The notes under the pieces were generated by a model. The model saw nothing but the letters and a program-made list of their open reading frames with translations. It had not been told where the DNA came from and did not search any database. Shown here piece by piece: positions 1 through 7,976 of a stretch of DNA of 44,407 nt. The number at the start of each line of letters is the position of its first letter. Position 1 is the first letter of the stretch. The stretch comes from a virus. The stretch lies in the IMG/VR virus record IMGVR_UViG_3300022701_000269, positions 1 through 44,407 of that record. One strand, 5' to 3'. The translations under genes were made by a program, and so were the position numbers.

Positions 1-53
1 CAAATATTTATTGTCGCTAAGTTTCGATACATCATTCTCTTGTCTTTCTCCAT
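1..53 (-). CDS. 5' fragment of the gene at 43510-44361 (duplicated by the overlap)
   Basis: The ATG on the minus strand at 53-51 and the next 50 bases duplicate the start of the gene at 43510-44361. After circularisation this is the same gene, so it should not be counted twice. Confidence 0.9.
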   Translation of the reverse strand, partial: MEKDKRMMYRNLATINI

Positions 54-99
54 TGCCTTTCCTCCGTGTTGAGGAAACTGGGCCACGGAGGATAACCCA
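1..99. repeat. Left copy of 99-bp terminal overlap
   Basis: These 99 bases are identical to 44309-44407. They show that the contig closes into a circle of 44308 bp. The length of exactly 99 suggests a k-mer overlap left by a de Bruijn assembler, not a packaged terminal repeat. The copy holds the first 53 bases of the coding region that continues at the other end. Confidence 0.95.
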
Positions 100-107
100 G
101 TTTCCTC
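60..107 (-). promoter_or_regulatory. Two-state RNA fold over a ribosome binding site
   Basis: In the minus-strand transcript a perfect 12-bp stem forms (96-107 with 71-82: GAGGAAACTGGG against CCCAGTTTCCTC) with a 13-nt loop. The loop holds UCCUCCGUG (92-84), perfectly complementary over 9 bases to CACGGAGGA (68-60), the SD region of the gene starting at 53 (= 44361). Only 2 nt link the stem to the SD, too few for a pseudoknot across 12 bp, so the two pairings look mutually exclusive: SD exposed or SD masked. No ligand or protein partner is visible. No U-tract follows, so this is not a standard terminator. Confidence 0.6.
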
Positions 108-131
108 GATTGGCAACCACAGTATGGCCGC

Positions 132-743
132 CTAAACTGAGTTTTGAGACTCCACCTCCGAGATCAATTTCCGATGAACTTCTTCGCAAGCATCGACTTC
201 CCAAGCAAACTCAATCCCAAGAAGCTTGATTTCGCCTCCGGATGCGCTACCAAGACTATTACATTCAATACTAATCCCCATAAGCACGTCAGTACTTGCA
301 GCATAGTCATCAAAGCTCAGATCTGTCCATTTAGTAACTTCTAATGAGGGATCAGTTGTCGAGCAAGTATGCGCGTCAAACGTAGTTACCTTATCGGCAT
401 TTGCCTGACACTCAGCAAAACTCGCTTGCTTACCATAAAACAGCACTCCAACTTTCCACTCGGGTGTGTCCGCTGCACCCGCCGCATGTTCAAAGTAAAT
501 CCTTGCCAAAACCTTGTCTGTTCTGCTCCAAGTCCTCGGCACCGGCCACAGAAAATGAACCTCGTCTCCGGCTGAGGCCATTAGCCAGCCTACGCTTTCT
601 ACTGCATCCAACGGATCAAGAATTGGGGTTCCATTAGCCGGACTCAGTGTATCAGTTCCATCAGAATAAGCACCCATCATTGGAGCGCCAATCCACAGCC
701 GCTCTTCTTTCCAGGCCATTAGCCTGTCTGTAATTCCTCCCAT
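132..743 (-). CDS. Probable virion protein (203 aa), function unknown
   Basis: I do not recognise a family. The 203-residue product has no membrane segment or signal peptide and is rich in aromatic and beta-forming segments, such as the stretches around residues 40-90 and 160-190. It follows the major capsid gene in transcription order, which suggests a head decoration or neck protein by position only. The ATG at 743 has AAGGAGAAG ten bases upstream. A TGTTC palindrome (773-789) separates it from the capsid gene, and a switch-like hairpin follows its stop. Confidence 0.75.
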   Translation of the reverse strand: MGGITDRLMAWKEERLWIGAPMMGAYSDGTDTLSPANGTPILDPLDAVESVGWLMASAGDEVHFLWPVPRTWSRTDKVLARIYFEHAAGAADTPEWKVGVLFYGKQASFAECQANADKVTTFDAHTCSTTDPSLEVTKWTDLSFDDYAASTDVLMGISIECNSLGSASGGEIKLLGIEFAWEVDACEEVHRKLISEVESQNSV

Positions 744-772
744 AGCGTCTTCTCCTTATAAATTGGAGCGGA

Positions 773-789
773 TGTTCAATTTTCGAACA
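773..789. promoter_or_regulatory. Dispersed palindrome copy (TGTTCAATTTTCGAACA)
   Basis: 17-bp TGTTC-N7-GAACA site, 15 bp past the capsid stop and before the next gene on the minus strand. One of 21 copies in the genome. Confidence 0.85.
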
Positions 790-804
790 CCCACTCCGTT
801 AGGA

Positions 805-2181
805 TTAATCATACAGAATGTCACAAAGAACCGCGTGAGACTGACGACTACGACAGCCAAGTTCCGCGTAGCGAAACAGAACTGCTTCATACGCATCGTA
901 GCCGGTAATCCGAGCCAGAACTGATCCGTCTTTCTCCATCCAAGCGTAGTCACTCATCCGGTAGATTTGCAGATCACTCGTGGTCAGAAAATACATCTCA
1001 CCGTCGATGGCATCGTTGTCGACTAGAATTGGAATACCACTAAATTCCAGTCCTTTCCAACCTCCATCGAGTTCCATCATGTTCACAGACCGACGGTTGG
1101 CCTCGCAAAGCTCTGCGTATTCTCGACGAATCGCCCGAGTGGTTAGAATAACATTCGGTCCAGCACTAGTTCCCACTTTCTCTTCGACCTTGTCAAAACA
1201 CTTCTGCATCTCTTTGAAGCTCAGCGCGACTTGTCCACTGTAACGAGTTCCACTTAGCGCATTGACATATGAGTTCCACCAGCTGTAAACATCTGAGTCA
1301 AGCCCTTGGAGAAAGTCAGTTGTAGGTACTGTATTTGTTCCATCAACTAGTGCAATTTCATCCAGATCTTGATTAGTCACAATACCTCTGAGACCCACCA
1401 TTTCCAGACGCGATCCGCCCGAGTTATTACTTGCATCGTATGTAACAAAACTCGAAGGTCTTACCAGAAATGTTCCTACAGCCTCAGTCACTGTCGGGTT
1501 AGTCGCTCTGGTACAAGTGTCATAATAAGTTCCCTCAGTTACCGCTCCAGTAAATGCATAACTCGTATTAGTAATCGTTGCAGAAACAATCGCACCACCA
1601 GAGTCAGCCAACACTACCGGCTCAGCTCCACCATTTTCCTTGATGTACTTTCCACCAAAAGTTGAACCAAATGCACTTGGCTCAACCGCATTATCACTAT
1701 AACGCTTTTGCAATACCATATTACCAGAACCATCACCAGAGTACCATCTTCCAATAATACCGTAGCCACAGCCCCACAGCTGACGGTTGACTTCCTTCTG
1801 CAGATCTTTCACAATTCCGTTGATTTCTGTGTCGATCACCCGAGCATATGCGCCCTTTTCATCTCGAGTCGCAGCAATCGTAGGACCACTAAAGGTCACT
1901 CGACCATAGTGATACTTCATCGGTACGGTGGCCGTCTTGTGTGCCTGGTAACCAGCATCCGGCAGCGCTCCGCCATCAGCTCTGGAACCTGTACCAGTAT
2001 TCCGACCATAGTGCATCTCAATCGTAGCGTTTTTACCGCTAACATCCATCTCATTAGTATCAATCAGGTCCGCCAGAATCGTATCCTGATTGAGTTGTTC
2101 CTGAATTGCTGGAAGATAAAAGGTCTTCAGCACCTCGTCGTAATTTTCCAAAATACCCGCAGTCGATCCTGTGTAAGCCAT
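805..2181 (-). CDS. Major capsid protein
   Basis: The 458-residue product fits a major capsid protein of the N4-gp56-like or P22-like group: N-terminal arm, a long middle with Gly/Asn-rich loops, and a C-terminal region built around segments like SGIPILVDNDAIDGEMYFLTT and ARITGYDAYEAVLFRYAELG. The first sequence is typical of capsid P-domains. Position is decisive: portal, small protein, scaffold, then this gene, in the usual head-gene order. AAGGAG lies ahead of the ATG at 2181. The family call is from sequence feel and context; the role is fairly secure. Confidence 0.88.
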   Translation of the reverse strand: MAYTGSTAGILENYDEVLKTFYLPAIQEQLNQDTILADLIDTNEMDVSGKNATIEMHYGRNTGTGSRADGGALPDAGYQAHKTATVPMKYHYGRVTFSGPTIAATRDEKGAYARVIDTEINGIVKDLQKEVNRQLWGCGYGIIGRWYSGDGSGNMVLQKRYSDNAVEPSAFGSTFGGKYIKENGGAEPVVLADSGGAIVSATITNTSYAFTGAVTEGTYYDTCTRATNPTVTEAVGTFLVRPSSFVTYDASNNSGGSRLEMVGLRGIVTNQDLDEIALVDGTNTVPTTDFLQGLDSDVYSWWNSYVNALSGTRYSGQVALSFKEMQKCFDKVEEKVGTSAGPNVILTTRAIRREYAELCEANRRSVNMMELDGGWKGLEFSGIPILVDNDAIDGEMYFLTTSDLQIYRMSDYAWMEKDGSVLARITGYDAYEAVLFRYAELGCRSRQSHAVLCDILYD

Positions 2182-2192
2182 TTTGTTTCTCC

Positions 2193-2948
2193 TTATTGAT
2201 TAGCAATCTTGAAATATTGCTCTGTTGCTTCCCTTGGGGTAACAGTATTTTCGTCACCCTTCTTAAACGAAACCTTCTTACCCTCAGTCAATGCTTGTCC
2301 AATTCCTCCTTCTTTGCTCTTCATCTCATTAAGTCGATTGATTTCTTCCATGTTAATATTATTCTTCTTTGCGAAGTTATCAACTTGGCTTTGAATCACC
2401 CCACTTAATTTTTCCGCTCGAGCCTTAGCAACCTCCCAAACATCCTTTTTCTGTGTCACTGCCTGTGACATAATAATGTCAATCTCCTCATCGTCCAGGT
2501 TCGGAAAAGCTTTCTTCATCTGCCCATTCAGAATAGCTTTACCAATTCGCTGTTGCGACTGTTGAATACTCTGAATTTGCTTCTGAAAATCTCCCAGCCT
2601 ACCTTCTACCTTTCCGAGAGCGATTGACGCGATGTCATCTGCATTTGGCACAGACCCAGGATTAGGATTGGAATCAGGGTTACTCGGAGGATTACCTTCA
2701 GAAGCCTTTGGCGTAGCCGCCTTCGGTTCCTGCCTAATCACATTTCCATCTTGATCAATCACACCGCTTTCTTGCAGTCCAACCAACGCTCCAAAAGCAT
2801 TCTGCGACTGCTGCACAAACTCCCCCACGTCCAGCCCATATTTCTCCGTCACCTCCTTTACGACTTTGAGTTCTTCTTGAGCCCTCGATCCTTGCTCAAC
2901 CAGTTGAGTTACCTCTTCTTCTGTGTACTCTTTGTCTCCAATTTTCAT
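2193..2948 (-). CDS. Scaffolding protein
   Basis: 251 residues, strongly charged, mostly helical, with a Pro/Asn-rich hinge (about residues 84-104) between an acidic N-terminal helical part and a long coiled-coil-like middle (about 110-215). The C-terminus is basic (VSFKKGDE region). This layout and the place directly before the capsid gene match phage scaffolding proteins, which shape the procapsid and leave before DNA packaging. GGAGGAAG precedes the ATG. The start overlaps the previous stop by 4 bases (ATGA), so translation is likely coupled. Confidence 0.85.
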   Translation of the reverse strand: MKIGDKEYTEEEVTQLVEQGSRAQEELKVVKEVTEKYGLDVGEFVQQSQNAFGALVGLQESGVIDQDGNVIRQEPKAATPKASEGNPPSNPDSNPNPGSVPNADDIASIALGKVEGRLGDFQKQIQSIQQSQQRIGKAILNGQMKKAFPNLDDEEIDIIMSQAVTQKKDVWEVAKARAEKLSGVIQSQVDNFAKKNNINMEEINRLNEMKSKEGGIGQALTEGKKVSFKKGDENTVTPREATEQYFKIANQ

Positions 2949-3229
2949 TTGTCTTCCTCCGTTTTAATCTTAAGTTGATCCAAACCTAACCTCACATAAC
3001 GTTTCATAAAGTCCAGCATAAACTCAAATTTCTGCTTATGCACCACATGAGCGAAAACTCTTTGAGCTTCAGGCGGAAGCTCCGCAAGTTTAGCCACACC
3101 CATCTTCTGATGTCTTTTCCAAAGAACCTGCAGTCGTTCCATCTGTTCAACCACGTCATTCCAAGTATCAATAACCGTGGGTTCCTTTTTAATTACCTTA
3201 ATTACTTTCTTACTTTCTTGCTCTGCCAT
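2945..3229 (-). CDS. Small helical protein between portal and scaffold (94 aa)
   Basis: Unrecognised helical protein. It starts with a Lys-rich segment (residues 7-16) and continues with amphipathic helices rich in Met, Gln, Lys and Arg. The ATG at 3229 has GGAGGAA at good spacing; the ATG at 3235 lies too close to that SD. It overlaps the end of the portal gene and the start of the scaffold gene, so all three are probably translated together. A head-assembly helper role is inferred from position only. Confidence 0.75.
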   Translation of the reverse strand: MAEQESKKVIKVIKKEPTVIDTWNDVVEQMERLQVLWKRHQKMGVAKLAELPPEAQRVFAHVVHKQKFEFMLDFMKRYVRLGLDQLKIKTEEDK

Positions 3230-5108
3230 TTTCATTTCCTCCGTTTTGCATAGCCATTTGTTTCTTCAATAACTCAGCCAAAAAATTCTGATGAACCTGC
3301 AGATGCTGATAAAATATCAGTTCCAGCCTTTGATACGCCTCTGGATTCTGCAGCTTCAGTCGTTGAATCTTCTGTCCTTTGAGAAACCTTTCGTGCTCAG
3401 CCAGATGAATCCCATGATTATCATAAGGATTAGGCAGAACAGGCTTGCCCTGAACCAATACCCGATTCTCCATCTGAGCGTTTTCTTCATCTTGCTTCTC
3501 ACCAGAGAATATATCATCCACTATATTCGCATCAATCATCCGAAGAACACGTCGCCTTGTCCTCGGGTCTGCTGGATCACCATAAAGTCCCTGTTGATAC
3601 CTCCTCTCTACTCTCATCGTCTGCGTTGCTTCAGACTCCGGCAAACTTGACTGTTTTACAATCTTCACATCAGTGTTATTCTTCAGATCAACTCCTTGAA
3701 ACGAAATTACTTCAAAGTCATCTATCGTTTCACCAAGCTTAAGCAATCTCGGACCTCTATAACCTTCCTGCATACGAATGAGAATTCTTCTCATATGATT
3801 CTCAAGCGCCTCTTCGAAAATCGCATGAGGCATTAGCCCGCCATGAGCGTCTTGTTCAAGTAACAATTCCACCATGTCACCAGACCGAATATCCGACCGA
3901 TTTGTTCCCCGGCTCACTTCATGCTGCGAGAATAAATTCTCCAAAGAGAGCATAATCCGGCTTTGGTTCCGGTCAAGACTCGGACTTGTCGTAGGCATAG
4001 AAAGAAAGTCCGGCTTGTGTCCAAGAACTGGTGTATACTCAATAATCTCCCCGTGCTCGTTTGTCGGTGTGACTTCAATATTACTCCCCTTAGGCACACC
4101 AAGCTTAGCCCGAGCCACATCCTTATTAAACTCTTCAACCGAACTGACATCATTGTTCCAGCTTCTTTGTAGTGGAATTGCATGAGTCACCCGACAGTCG
4201 CCGTAAAATACTCCAGGAAGTTCCAGATCCTTAAAGTGTTCTAACGAAAATTCAGCATAAGGAAACTCTCGTTTTTCTTCCACTATCCCATTTGAAGCCA
4301 CAAAATATGCTCCTTTTGGATAATCCTTACAGGGCTTAATATAAAGATTAATTACATAAGCCGATTCGACTCGATCTATATCAGTTGCTCCAGCAAACTT
4401 ACTCATCAGATTTTCTAATGAAACTACTGACGAAGCAATATCCTCCGGCTCAACTTCGTTTCCTCTTTTAAAATTTTCTCTAATCCATTCGATATTCTTC
4501 CTTTGTCTTTTCATAATCCAAGGCATATCTTGATGATTCTCAACTCCATAACCTATCGGAAAAAGCATATCAAATGGACTCCAAACATCTGCATCAACAT
4601 CTCCAGCATAGACTATTTTTCCATTCGACTTGTCCATTGCCATCGGTCCGCTCTTAGGATTCCACCTGTCATCCAGAAAACAATTTCCCGTAGCGTACAT
4701 CCAGACAGCAATCTGTCGAATCTTAGCCTTCGTCAGTTTCGTCCTGAAGTACCATTCCGCCGCCTTCTTTCCCAACTTCGCAGCCAGAATATCTTCCTCA
4801 GTTGTCGAGTTTGGAATCACTCCAATCTCCGGCCGCATCTTAATCAGATCGCTTACCAGTCTCAACCACTTCGGCAGAATAATATTATCCACACTATGAA
4901 TTCGCCCATTGGTTCCTCTCAGATGCTGCAGCCTGTGCGCAGAGTCATTCCAAAAGACATACTGATTCCCAGTGAGAAATGCAATATTCATTATCCACTG
5001 GCGTTCAAACGGACGTCTTAGTTCGAGACCCATATCAACTTTATCTCGAATCTCAGTCCAATGATCATCAATTCGATTTTTTCTTTTTACTTTCTTCAGT
5101 AGTCTCAT
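3210..5108 (-). CDS. Portal protein
   Basis: A 632-residue protein with the look of P22-type portals: an N-terminal segment with FLTGNQYVFW and SVDNIILPKWLRLVSDL, a WM-x-ATGNCFL core strand, the DADVWSPFDMLFP segment, and a long helical C-terminal tail ending in Gln/Asn/Lys-rich sequence. The portal is the dodecameric ring at the packaging vertex through which DNA enters and leaves. It is larger than typical siphovirus portals, as expected for podoviruses. The ATG at 5108 follows AAGGAGAG. The gene sits upstream of scaffold and capsid. Confidence 0.92.
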   Translation of the reverse strand: MRLLKKVKRKNRIDDHWTEIRDKVDMGLELRRPFERQWIMNIAFLTGNQYVFWNDSAHRLQHLRGTNGRIHSVDNIILPKWLRLVSDLIKMRPEIGVIPNSTTEEDILAAKLGKKAAEWYFRTKLTKAKIRQIAVWMYATGNCFLDDRWNPKSGPMAMDKSNGKIVYAGDVDADVWSPFDMLFPIGYGVENHQDMPWIMKRQRKNIEWIRENFKRGNEVEPEDIASSVVSLENLMSKFAGATDIDRVESAYVINLYIKPCKDYPKGAYFVASNGIVEEKREFPYAEFSLEHFKDLELPGVFYGDCRVTHAIPLQRSWNNDVSSVEEFNKDVARAKLGVPKGSNIEVTPTNEHGEIIEYTPVLGHKPDFLSMPTTSPSLDRNQSRIMLSLENLFSQHEVSRGTNRSDIRSGDMVELLLEQDAHGGLMPHAIFEEALENHMRRILIRMQEGYRGPRLLKLGETIDDFEVISFQGVDLKNNTDVKIVKQSSLPESEATQTMRVERRYQQGLYGDPADPRTRRRVLRMIDANIVDDIFSGEKQDEENAQMENRVLVQGKPVLPNPYDNHGIHLAEHERFLKGQKIQRLKLQNPEAYQRLELIFYQHLQVHQNFLAELLKKQMAMQNGGNENGRARK

Positions 5109-5117
5109 CGACTCTCC

Positions 5118-5330
5118 TTAAGGCCAAAGCTCTCCAGGCACAGGATATACTTCCGGCTCTTTAGAATCAGACATTTCCTCTTGTTTCTTTAAATCCACCT
5201 GGGTAAAATTTCCTTTCGACTGCATCAACGCATTAAGCAACTCGCCAATTACTCTCTCACGTTCTTGCAACGCCTCCTCAAGTCTTTTCACATGCCGTTC
5301 TAGTGTTATTACAACTTTACTTTCTCTCAT
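5118..5330 (-). CDS. Small coiled-coil protein (70 aa)
   Basis: Residues 9-38 form a heptad-like charged helix (LERHVKRLEEALQERERVIG), followed by a short polar tail ending in Pro-Val-Pro-Gly. There is no known family. The ATG at 5330 has GGAGGGA upstream. It is the first gene after a TGTTC palindrome (5348-5364) and lies 9 bp before the portal gene, so it belongs to the head block. It could be a small assembly factor or virion linker. Confidence 0.7.
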   Translation of the reverse strand: MRESKVVITLERHVKRLEEALQERERVIGELLNALMQSKGNFTQVDLKKQEEMSDSKEPEVYPVPGELWP

Positions 5331-5347
5331 AATCCCTCCGTAGTGGG

Positions 5348-5364
5348 TGTTCGAAATTTGAACA
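5348..5364. promoter_or_regulatory. Dispersed palindrome copy (TGTTCGAAATTTGAACA)
   Basis: Sits 4 bp after the stop of the 594-aa gene and 17 bp before the next start on the minus strand. One of 21 copies. Confidence 0.85.
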
Positions 5365-5368
5365 TAAA

Positions 5369-7153
5369 CTATTTATGCCATATATCGTCTAGTACGCCGA
5401 GAAGGTCTCCTTGAGCATCAGCATATTCCTGCTGTTTATTTTTAAATATTATCTTTGCAGTTGAGTTATTTTGTAATATTGGTTTTGTCAACATATTATC
5501 TTTAAACTTTTTGGTACTTTTCGCTAACGCTTCAAGCTTTGCCAACTTCTCTCCAAGTAATTTAGCCTCCGGTGTATTTACTTTTTCCAACTTCTTATAA
5601 ATATCCATATTAAACGAGGTATTAATGAGTAATTCTTCCGACGACATAGACCCTAATCCAAATACTTTGTCTTTTAAGTCTCCAGGAACAGCAGGAGTTT
5701 TAACTTTAGCAGCTTTAGCACTTTCAAGTATCCAGTCATTATAAGCTTCAATAAGTTTTCCCTTTGTCGAATCAACCATAGAAGAGGCTTTACTCTGTGA
5801 GTACATTAACTGATTTGAAATAGGTTTATTTGCTGACGCAACCATATCACTTATGTTCGCAGCAGCTTCCAGACTATTGTCATAATCAAGAATCGCATGA
5901 CCAAGAGTTATTTCAGCCTTACTTGGTAGATAGCCCGGAGCAAGCATTTTATCAAACCAAGCATTTTTAACTTTCTCTGTCTTTTCATATAATGTCTTTG
6001 GATGAGCAACAGTAACTATAAGATTTTGCAAAGCCTCCTCAGGAGATTTTATTTCTTCTGCTATTTCTTCTCCCACTTCTCCCTTCCACCCAAGTTCCTT
6101 GGCAATTCTTTCAGTCACCTTTTGTTCCTGATAAAGTGTCCTCAGACTTCCTGTTTTCCTTTCATCAATAGTATTCATATCCGTAGTCCGTCGGACATTT
6201 CTCTCATATTGTGCCTCTTTACCCAGGTCATAACGTGATGGCACTACCTCTTTACCTTTCAGATCGTCATAAGCGCTATATTTTCTCTTATCCAGCATCA
6301 TCACATCCTGCGGATCAAACAGCTTCAGTTCTGCTTCTCCACCAACGCCCGAAGCCTGATAATGTGCTCCTCGATAGGGATGATAAAGCCAGCCTTTGTA
6401 ACCTTTATCCTGAAATGCTTGAGTATATAACTGATTAAAACGATCAGGTGAAATATTTAAAAACTCTTTAACCTTTTGCGGTGTAACTCCGCCAGGACCA
6501 AAATCAATCCCTCGCTTTTTAATCATATTAACAGCCGTATCTACATAAGTATCACCAATAATTTTCTGATGCTCAGGATTAGCCAGATCAAGAAGCATAT
6601 CCTCCGGTCTTCCTCTATACATCGGCATCATACGGCCAAGCATTCCTTTTCCACTTTTATCAAAACGCTTGGAAATATTCGGTCTCGCACTCAGTGAAAT
6701 TCCGTTCGGTTCTCCAAGATGCATCTGTTGCTTTTGTACCGCGCGCATATCAGGAAAACGAATTTCCTTCTTTCCATAATGCCTAACTTTAGGTATCGCC
6801 GGTAATCGCTCTGCAGGATATACTTCTGGCATAGTCTTCCTTCCATGCCACCAAGTCCCACGCATCAGTTTTCCTGCTTCATCCAGTGCCTTGCCACGGG
6901 ACTTTTGCTCTGCCTGCATAACCTTACGAATAACTTTTGCCAACGACTTAGGTAAATTCAACTCCATCTTCATCGCATCAAAATCAACCATAGGTCTTGG
7001 CGCAAAGATACTTGGCTCATGCCCAGGCTTCACATAGGCTATAGGATTCCCTTCGAGCGTTGTCATTCGCCGCTCCAGTGCACGAAGAACCTCCTTCGTG
7101 TTCTCCGGCCCATAGCCACTTTCTTTAATTATCTGTTTAGTTGATTTTCCCAT
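5369..7153 (-). CDS. ADP-ribosyltransferase-like (ART-PolyVal type) protein, 594 aa
   Basis: Residues about 100-288 show the order of elements seen in phage ART-PolyVal domains: TWWHG (100-104), a GISLSARP strand (151-158), a PMYRGRPEDMLLDL segment (177-190), GYKGWLYHPYRG (251-262) and GEAELKLFDPQDVMMLD (272-288). ART domains of this kind transfer ADP-ribose from NAD+ and are often carried in virions. The rest (about 300-594) is helical, Lys-rich and unrecognised. The gene sits between the holin-like pair and the head genes, so injection with the DNA is possible. Catalytic residues cannot be assigned surely. The ATG at 7153 follows AAGGAC. The domain call is motif-level only. Confidence 0.5.
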   Translation of the reverse strand: MGKSTKQIIKESGYGPENTKEVLRALERRMTTLEGNPIAYVKPGHEPSIFAPRPMVDFDAMKMELNLPKSLAKVIRKVMQAEQKSRGKALDEAGKLMRGTWWHGRKTMPEVYPAERLPAIPKVRHYGKKEIRFPDMRAVQKQQMHLGEPNGISLSARPNISKRFDKSGKGMLGRMMPMYRGRPEDMLLDLANPEHQKIIGDTYVDTAVNMIKKRGIDFGPGGVTPQKVKEFLNISPDRFNQLYTQAFQDKGYKGWLYHPYRGAHYQASGVGGEAELKLFDPQDVMMLDKRKYSAYDDLKGKEVVPSRYDLGKEAQYERNVRRTTDMNTIDERKTGSLRTLYQEQKVTERIAKELGWKGEVGEEIAEEIKSPEEALQNLIVTVAHPKTLYEKTEKVKNAWFDKMLAPGYLPSKAEITLGHAILDYDNSLEAAANISDMVASANKPISNQLMYSQSKASSMVDSTKGKLIEAYNDWILESAKAAKVKTPAVPGDLKDKVFGLGSMSSEELLINTSFNMDIYKKLEKVNTPEAKLLGEKLAKLEALAKSTKKFKDNMLTKPILQNNSTAKIIFKNKQQEYADAQGDLLGVLDDIWHK

Positions 7154-7159
7154 AGTCCT

Positions 7160-7176
7160 TGTTCATTTTTCGAACA
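7160..7176. promoter_or_regulatory. Dispersed palindrome copy (TGTTCATTTTTCGAACA)
   Basis: Lies 7 bp after the stop of the small holin-like gene and before the ATG at 7153. One of 21 copies. Confidence 0.85.
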
Positions 7177-7183
7177 TCATGAG

Positions 7184-7342
7184 TTATTTCGTTTTAGTCG
7201 TCTTGGTCCAATAGCCTAAGATTCCTCCGGCGATAAGCTCCCGAAGGTCTGGCGTAAGCACTGCAATAATAAATAAAACATAAAGAGCCACATTGTGATC
7301 GTCAAGAAGATCTTGGATAATAGCTAAAATTGTTTCCTTCAT
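7184..7342 (-). CDS. Holin-like small membrane protein (52 aa)
   Basis: Reading the minus strand gives a 52-residue product: a short acidic N-terminal helix, one hydrophobic segment (about residues 17-30: NVALYVLFIIAVLT), a second weaker one (LIAGGILGYW) and a Lys/Thr tail. Size and layout match small holins, which form the inner-membrane lesion at lysis. Its ATG overlaps the stop of the upstream gene by 4 bases (ATGA), showing coupled translation. No endolysin was recognised nearby, so the holin role is tentative. Confidence 0.6.
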   Translation of the reverse strand: MKETILAIIQDLLDDHNVALYVLFIIAVLTPDLRELIAGGILGYWTKTTKTK

Positions 7343-7641
7343 TGTGATAGTCTTTCTTCTCTTGAGTTTTCAATTATCACTCTTATTCGTTTGACTTCTT
7401 TACTCATTTCCTCAAGCGACTTAGACACATGCGGAATTTCAGTCTCAAGAATAATCACTCGATTCTCTATAAAATCAATTTTCCTTGTGTTTTCCTTAAT
7501 AACTTTTGCACAGTTCATATCTTGTTCACTCATAGCTTGTAGCTTATCTTGAGCAAGGAAACCCAAAATAGTCAAAATTGCTATAACAGCTACATTAGAC
7601 CAGTGCTGCTCAAATAACGACAATGACATTTTCTTCTCCAT
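7339..7641 (-). CDS. Membrane-anchored coiled-coil protein (100 aa), possible lysis accessory
   Basis: The N-terminus has one transmembrane helix (about residues 15-31: NVAVIAILTILGFLAQ) followed by a long charged coiled coil (about 45-97). This is the layout of Rz-type i-spanins and of some holin accessory proteins. It starts at the A of a TAATG, sharing a base with the stop of the preceding gene, and ends overlapping the 52-aa holin-like gene. The context supports a lysis cassette, but no o-spanin or endolysin was identified. Confidence 0.65.
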   Translation of the reverse strand: MEKKMSLSLFEQHWSNVAVIAILTILGFLAQDKLQAMSEQDMNCAKVIKENTRKIDFIENRVIILETEIPHVSKSLEEMSKEVKRIRVIIENSREERLSQ

Positions 7642-7973
7642 TATATCGTCACAAATTCTATGTCAACATAGTCCCAAATAAAGCCATTGGTTCTCGCCGC
7701 ATCATAGATTTTCACATAACAGGTATAAGTTCCAGCAGACACACTTTGTCCTGCAAAATCAAAGATCACCTCCCCTGGTTTTGCTTCTGTAGCCCAATCA
7801 AAAGCAGTCGCCGCAGAATTACTATCTATCGTCCAGCCACCGTCTTCATCTGCTACGATCATTCGAGTAATCGTAGATAAACTACCGTACGGCGCCCAGC
7901 TACCGCTTTTATTTGTCTCCAGAATAACTGACAAACTATTGTCAAGTCCATTATAAAATGTTCCTATGAACAT
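7641..7973 (-). CDS. Small beta-sandwich-like virion protein (110 aa)
   Basis: The product is almost wholly beta-type. Its C-terminal half (GEVIFDF, AGTYTCYVKIYD, WDYVDIEFV) resembles the N-terminal Ig-like domain of phage upper baseplate and fibre proteins. No catalytic motif is visible. GAGGAGTTAGG precedes the ATG at 7973. It follows the glycosyltransferase/methyltransferase genes and precedes the lysis-like pair. A surface or fibre role is inferred. Confidence 0.65.
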   Translation of the reverse strand: MFIGTFYNGLDNSLSVILETNKSGSWAPYGSLSTITRMIVADEDGGWTIDSNSAATAFDWATEAKPGEVIFDFAGQSVSAGTYTCYVKIYDAARTNGFIWDYVDIEFVTI

Positions 7974-7976
7974 TTC

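Noticed and set aside
1-99. Direct terminal repeat used for packaging
   Set aside because: The 99-base length equals a common assembler k-mer and the genes run through the join; a real terminal repeat would need read-depth evidence.
60-107. Full H-type pseudoknot at the ribosome site
   Set aside because: A 2-nt linker cannot cross a 12-bp stem; mutually exclusive hairpins are the better model.
756-953. 65-aa minus-strand frame at the capsid end
   Set aside because: Lies in another frame across the end of the capsid gene and a palindrome; no ribosome site.
4503-5021. 172-aa plus-strand frame
   Set aside because: Antisense shadow of the portal gene.
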